Of a stretch of DNA of 25,421 nt, positions 21,701 to 25,421 are shown one piece after another; the first letter of the stretch is position 1, and the number at the start of each line of letters is the position of its first letter. A program made the translations under genes and the position numbers. The DNA is from Ichthyophonus hoferi (Eukaryota; Opisthokonta; Ichthyosporea; Ichthyophonida; Ichthyophonidae). The DNA lies in assembly GCA_002751075.1 (NCBI GenBank), contig NAOQ01000250.1, positions 54,144 through 79,564 on the forward strand. Direction: 5' to 3'. A model generated the notes under the pieces. That model did no database searches and was not told where the DNA came from. It was given only the letters and a program-made list of their open reading frames with translations.

Positions 21701-24700
21701 CATACCTTAGATTGGAAAAGGTGTTGTTACGTAAAGGAGTTGATTGATTGCAAGTCATGCATACAACTTGGCTACCCAGTAAACCAGTAAAAGGTGAGTT
21801 ATAATCTTGATCAGTGGTTGATGTCATTGCCTTTTCTGCTAATGAAAATTGGTGTTTAAAATTTTAAATACATGCAACCAGTTATATGCTCCAGACCTGT
21901 GCTATGTATAGATATAGGGACATGACTTTAAAATTAGGATGAATGTATTTATAGTATGTATTATATATATGATATACCATAGGCTCATATTAGTCATTAT
22001 AAACTGTCCCTATTACTTTATAGTTGGAGGAAATACCAAATAAAATATATTTACAAAATCCTACATATACCAAAGTCTATATCCATATACGAATATAGAT
22101 AAAACAAGGAAAGTATACCAGTGCTTAGCAATGCCCCAGCCAATGAATCCTTTACACGTAACAAAGACCTTTCATCATCCAATCGTCCAGTGAGAATCTG
22201 AACCAAAGATATGTCAGAGATAGGTTACATAATAGACCAATAGAACAAATGAATAGTCATTATATCTAAATTGCATGGTATGGTTGCCATGGTAACTTCA
22301 TGGTCTCTTAAGAGCGGTTACCTTATAACGTGAATTTAAGATATGGGAAAATATGGCTTAGGGATAATTGGCTATAAGTCATGAAATCATAATTGCATTT
22401 TATGACTATAAATCTGCATATTTACCATTGTATACATATGTTATATTATATAAAATATTAGTATGATAAATAGTAATAGTAATAGTAATAGTAATAGTAA
22501 TAGTAATAGTAATAATAATACTAATACTAATAATAATAATAATAATAATATATGTATTTTCATATTAATACAAACCAATTAAAAAAATTAAAAAACAGAA
22601 CAATGGGAACACACCAATAAATATTGTAAAATAAAATTATATGCCCACCTGCATCCACTCATGTGCATCCTGCTCACCCTCTATCATCGAATCGTTTTTC
22701 TCTGACAAAATACGTCTTAAGGCTTCACCATCAAAGATCTAGCGATACAAGAAAGAGAGATAAGGTAGCAGGGATATATATGGGTGGATAGGCGTGGTGT
22801 GGTATATGGACAGATAGATAGATAGCTATAGATTAATATACGGATAGCAATTGGCTGATGTACATAGGATTGGAATTACCCTGGTGTATATGTATGTATG
22901 ATAGTGTGTACATATAATATTATAATAGTAGCAGTAATATAACAGTATAATAGCATTATAGGATGGTAGTATGTGCATAGTCCTGTACATAAACTATATA
23001 CATGTACAGAACAATATGGAAGCACCACTTGATACTAGAAGCAGTCGATATAAAAAATAATTATGATTATAATTCAGTACTTAATCATACTTATATAGAT
23101 AGACAGGTCAAATATTTCAATTTCTTTTTTTGTATTAATGCGATTGGAAAAATCAAATTTAATAATCACTACCTATAAAAGGATATGATAAACATGAACA
23201 CGTGCGGTTAAAATGAAAACAAGTAAAACTAATTATATAATTTCATTGGCTGGTTAAGTTAAAATTAAAGGTCCTATATGGGAGACATACTATTACAGAT
23301 AGATATGAATATACATAGTACATCACCATAGCAACCATATACTTACAGCCAATAATCACTCACCCTTTTCTCCTTACTCGGTGTATTGATAGTCTTAATC
23401 AACGAATACAACCCCATGGTTAGTGTAGCTTTCTTACCCTCCTCTTGTTGACTAGTAACCCGATTATGAAGGTCTTCCACTACGTTGTTGCATGATGCCA
23501 GTGCCTATTTATAGCAACGAATCAGTGGCAGGCGACCTGACTATAGCCTTTAGGAACATCATAGCAATAACGTGATGGTAGTATGACAAGGATATCCATT
23601 TATAGCTACCAATTAGATCGCTTTCATACACAAACAATCATATCACGCTATATTACCCTATTATTTTTAACCCCTTGCACTATGTGATACTCCACCAATA
23701 AAAAGCATTTATGGCAAGCACTTTACTAGTAGTGCCAATAATAAAGGTCATCATTATGCCATTATTCCGTCATGACTCTAGATTATTGACGCCATGTTGA
23801 CGTCATAACACTCGTTGGGTGGTGATGATTGGGTATTGTGGACACACCATTACCCATGCACACTTTCCATGTAATTAACCAGGCATGGGACCTAGTAGGA
23901 GTAATGACACATGTGGTATGATATGTGTACAATTACTATAGAAGGCCAGTACAAGAGAAGTGATTGATTGGATAATAGCTAATTAATTATTTAATCAATT
24001 AAACCTAATTAATGTGATAAGTGGAGCAGATATATAGCTAGGCAATTTGTAATGCTCAACGAAAAGAATAATGAATAGAATGCATATAAACATGTAAAAA
24101 CAAAGTGAGCATGGGCAGTAATTTACATAAGAGCTATATAATCATTTCTAGTATGCCTACCTATCCCCCATACTTACTTTATATATATATATATATATAG
24201 AAGGTCCATCAGTCCACCATGCTCACTTTATATATAGTGTGAGCATTATTATTAAAGTATATCTTTAACCATAACGTATCCAAACAATATTTGTAGAAAG
24301 GGTCCATGGGAGAGAATAAGAAAAACGTGCATATGTGTATATAAGAGGGGCTATCTAGGGTATAGAGGTAAGTAGGTAGATAGGTAAGTAGGTAGGTGGG
24401 TAGGTAGGCAGGTAGGTAAATAGGTAGGTAGGTAGGTAGGTAGGTATAGATGGGGGTTATGTAAGGTATAAAGGTCATCAGGAACGAGGGAGTAAGAGTA
24501 CGACATAGTCCATTCTGTATAGCTATAGTGCATACCATTATATGTTATATGCTATGGTATGTTATACTATGATGTATTATATGTTATTATAGGGTATTGT
24601 ATTGTGTTATATTATATAATGTTTATTTATAGATAATAACCTAATACATATCATATACATGCATGCCCTCCTAAAAATAAACACATCCATTTCATTGGCA

Positions 24701-24907
24701 CCCTATTTTAATGGTGGCTAACCACTGGCTCCCACCTACCTGTATAACGGAGTTAGAGAAACACGTGGTACCTTTATTTGTAAGTCCCCCTGGATAGGTC
24801 CCTCGAGCAAAATGATTGGTGGAAAGAGGAGGATCGTCCAATGTTGATTTACTCTTGCCCTGGAGGAGTGACGTTTTTTCCCCTTTAGGAACCATCATAT
24901 AATACAT
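18708..24907 (-). CDS. USP30: USP30-like ubiquitin C-terminal hydrolase
   Basis: Nine exons, all GT-AG and in phase: 24907-24740, 23504-23364, 22738-22649, 22197-22119, 21838-21706, 20980-20789, 20324-19592, 19340-19192 and 18927-18708; 634 residues. Cys box GGLTNKGTTCFSNSVIQ; then ALASCNNVVEDL, MGLYSLIKTI, GEQDAHEWMQ, GRLDDERSLL, PFTGLLGSQVVCMTC, then FLASEDVDEFYCWRC (two CxxC pairs of the zinc ribbon), LHLTRVPATLCLHINQLYFS, GEPLKS, AVIAHVGSPSSTGHFYTYRR (catalytic His) and WACVSDSNVKW. This tracks human USP30 box by box, including Ser where other USPs have Asp or Asn (human triad Cys77-His452-Ser477). USP30 removes ubiquitin on the outer mitochondrial membrane and opposes Parkin-driven mitophagy. 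Odd: exon 7 inserts about 244 residues before the LHL strand. No N-terminal membrane anchor is seen; the codon before ATG 24907 is TAG, so either translation starts there or the TAG is an acceptor for an unseen 5' exon. Confidence 0.9.
19118..19158. repeat. (AAT)n microsatellite in USP30 intron
   Basis: AATAATAACC then a run of AAT units in the last intron. No coding role. Confidence 0.8.
19592..20324 (-). other. Asn-rich and basic insertion exon within the USP domain
   Basis: Exon 7 of the USP30-like gene, 733 bases. Order: Ser/Thr/Asn-rich start (RSTQQANDSVATPIKLSD), acidic and Asn-rich part, a strongly basic segment (KRKGKRSTQKKNYKRRKGIK) that resembles a nuclear localisation signal, a polar linker, then an Asn run (NNNNNN) with further NN/NS pairs coded by AAT/AAC repeats, and finally LLCRVLKGLSDPTEDLLSLG leading into the next core strand. 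It replaces a linker of roughly 20 residues in human USP30. Both edges are in phase, with acceptor at 20325 and donor at 19591. It is probably disordered. Confidence 0.75.
21300..21475. repeat. array of ATAGTATAAT 10-mers in USP30 intron
   Basis: GTATAATATA/GTATAATAGA units of 10 bp repeat with single changes through the intron between exons 5 and 6, near-perfect at 21305-21370 and decaying to the right. Confidence 0.85.
22283..22296. promoter_or_regulatory. RFX X-box-like palindrome
   Basis: GTTGCCATGGTAAC fits the full X-box form bound by RFX factors (GTNRCC, short spacer, RGYAAC), with both half sites and a 2-base spacer. It sits in the USP30 intron between exons 3 and 4. Half-site-like sequences also occur near 7926 (GCTATGGTAAC) and 23325. 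Only sequence similarity supports it. Confidence 0.4.
22467..22552. repeat. (AATAGT)n then (AATACT)/(AAT)n microsatellite
   Basis: About nine 6-bp AGTAAT units followed by AATACT and AAT units, in the same USP30 intron. Confidence 0.88.
23768..23805. promoter_or_regulatory. cluster of CRE-like sites in USP30 first intron
   Basis: A full palindromic TGACGTCA lies at 23798-23805, preceded within 30 bases by CGTCA (about 23768) and TGACG (about 23787). This is the site of CREB/ATF factors, and CpG-containing 8-mers are rare in this AT-rich DNA. The position, inside the first intron, suits a promoter-proximal enhancer. Confidence 0.4.
24362..24447. repeat. (TAGG)n microsatellite in USP30 first intron
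   Basis: About twenty TAGG units with TAAG, TAGA and TGGG variants. On the - strand it reads (CCTA)n and makes a false Tyr-Leu-Pro-Thr open frame. Confidence 0.9.
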
Positions 24908-25184
24908 CTAGATGATTTTCATCCAACCACTTATTTTTATCATTCTCCATTTTACTCTATTTAGAGTGAATCTATCAAGCAATCTATATATTTATGTACC
25001 TCTTCTCATTGGGCCACACTAATTAAATGCATTAAAAACAGTTAAAGATAAAACTGTAAGACAGATATAAACTCACACATGATATATATATGTTTATACA
25101 TATATATGCAAGGACGTCTGTTGAAATAAGAATGTCAAAGATAGTTCTTGTGCGTTAGAGGAAAGAATATTATTGTGGTTATAC
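24908..25184. other. 5' flank of the USP30-like gene
   Basis: AT-rich. On the - strand an ATG near 24950 opens MENDKNKWLDENHL, whose frame stops soon after unless spliced at the TAG preceding 24907. Too short to call an exon. Contains a (TA)n run near 25083. A promoter is expected here but no TATA or CCAAT box stands out. Confidence 0.4.
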
Positions 25185-25421
25185 TTTATTGCATTGTATT
25201 GTATTTTATTGTATTGTATTGTATTGTATTGTATTGTGTTATATTGTATTGTATTGTATTGTATTGTGTTGTATTTTATTGTATTGTATTTTATTGTATT
25301 GTATTGTATTGTATTGTATTGTATTGTATTGTACTGCATTGTATTGTATTGTATTGTATTGCATTGTATTGTATTGTATTGTACTGCATTGTATTGTATT
25401 GTATTGTATTGTATTGTATTG
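25185..25421. repeat. (GTATT)n pentanucleotide array at the right edge
   Basis: More than forty 5-bp units, mainly GTATT, with GTGTT, TTATT, GCATT and GTACT variants. It is the reverse complement of the AATAC block at the left edge and runs off the window. Confidence 0.93.

Noticed and set aside
24209-24538. 109-codon - strand frame rich in Tyr-Leu-Pro-Thr
   Set aside because: It is the (TAGG)n microsatellite read through. The USP30 exons on either side join in phase without it, and ALASCNNVVEDL follows NSVIQ directly as in the family.
25094-25339. 81-codon - strand frame of repeated Gln-Tyr-Asn-Thr-Ile
   Set aside because: Translation of the pentanucleotide array, which has no stops in this frame by chance of the unit.
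1-25421. Search by eye for tRNA, rRNA, CRISPR, Polinton or LTR-type elements
   Set aside because: No cloverleaf with a GGTTCRA arm, spaced direct-repeat array, reverse transcriptase, integrase or capsid-like frame, or paired long terminal repeats were seen.

Overview
The window looks like AT-rich nuclear DNA (about 30% G+C by eye) from an animal or a close relative. It holds spliced genes with GT-AG introns and the standard genetic code. The introns and gaps are full of penta-, tetra- and dinucleotide arrays. The gene content (COP1, an NCLX-type Na+/Ca2+ exchanger and a USP30-type mitochondrial deubiquitinase) fits Metazoa, and an early-branching lineage is possible. I cannot name a species.

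Layout. 1-605 is a zoned pentanucleotide array followed by intron. 606-3877 (+) is the 3' part of COP1, six exons covering the end of the WD40 propeller. 5129-8577 (-) is an eight-exon alpha/beta hydrolase with a recognisable Ser-Asp-His triad; one exon junction is unresolved. 8578-11673 is a gap containing a degenerate repeat of about 170 bp. 11674-13971 (+) is the 3' part of an unrecognised gene, rebuilt here as seven phase-consistent exons. 14289-16589 (-) is an intronless 766-codon NCLX/SLC8B1-like exchanger. 16590-18707 is a gap of somewhat higher G+C with short ORFs. 18708-24907 (-) is a nine-exon USP30-like gene with a Cys box, zinc-ribbon cysteines, His box and the USP30-type Ser, plus a large Asn-rich/basic insertion. 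25185-25421 is another pentanucleotide array, the reverse complement of the type at the left edge.

COP1 and the hydrolase converge, and so do the unrecognised gene and NCLX. NCLX and USP30 lie in the same direction. In vertebrates NCLX acts in the inner and USP30 in the outer mitochondrial membrane, while COP1 and USP30 work on opposite sides of ubiquitin signalling. Each gene has its own unit and nothing shows co-regulation, so the adjacency may be chance.

I saw no rRNA, tRNA, CRISPR or recognisable virus-like element. Exon boundaries were read by eye from splice signals, reading phase and remembered family alignments. Comparisons with human proteins are from memory, not from a search.
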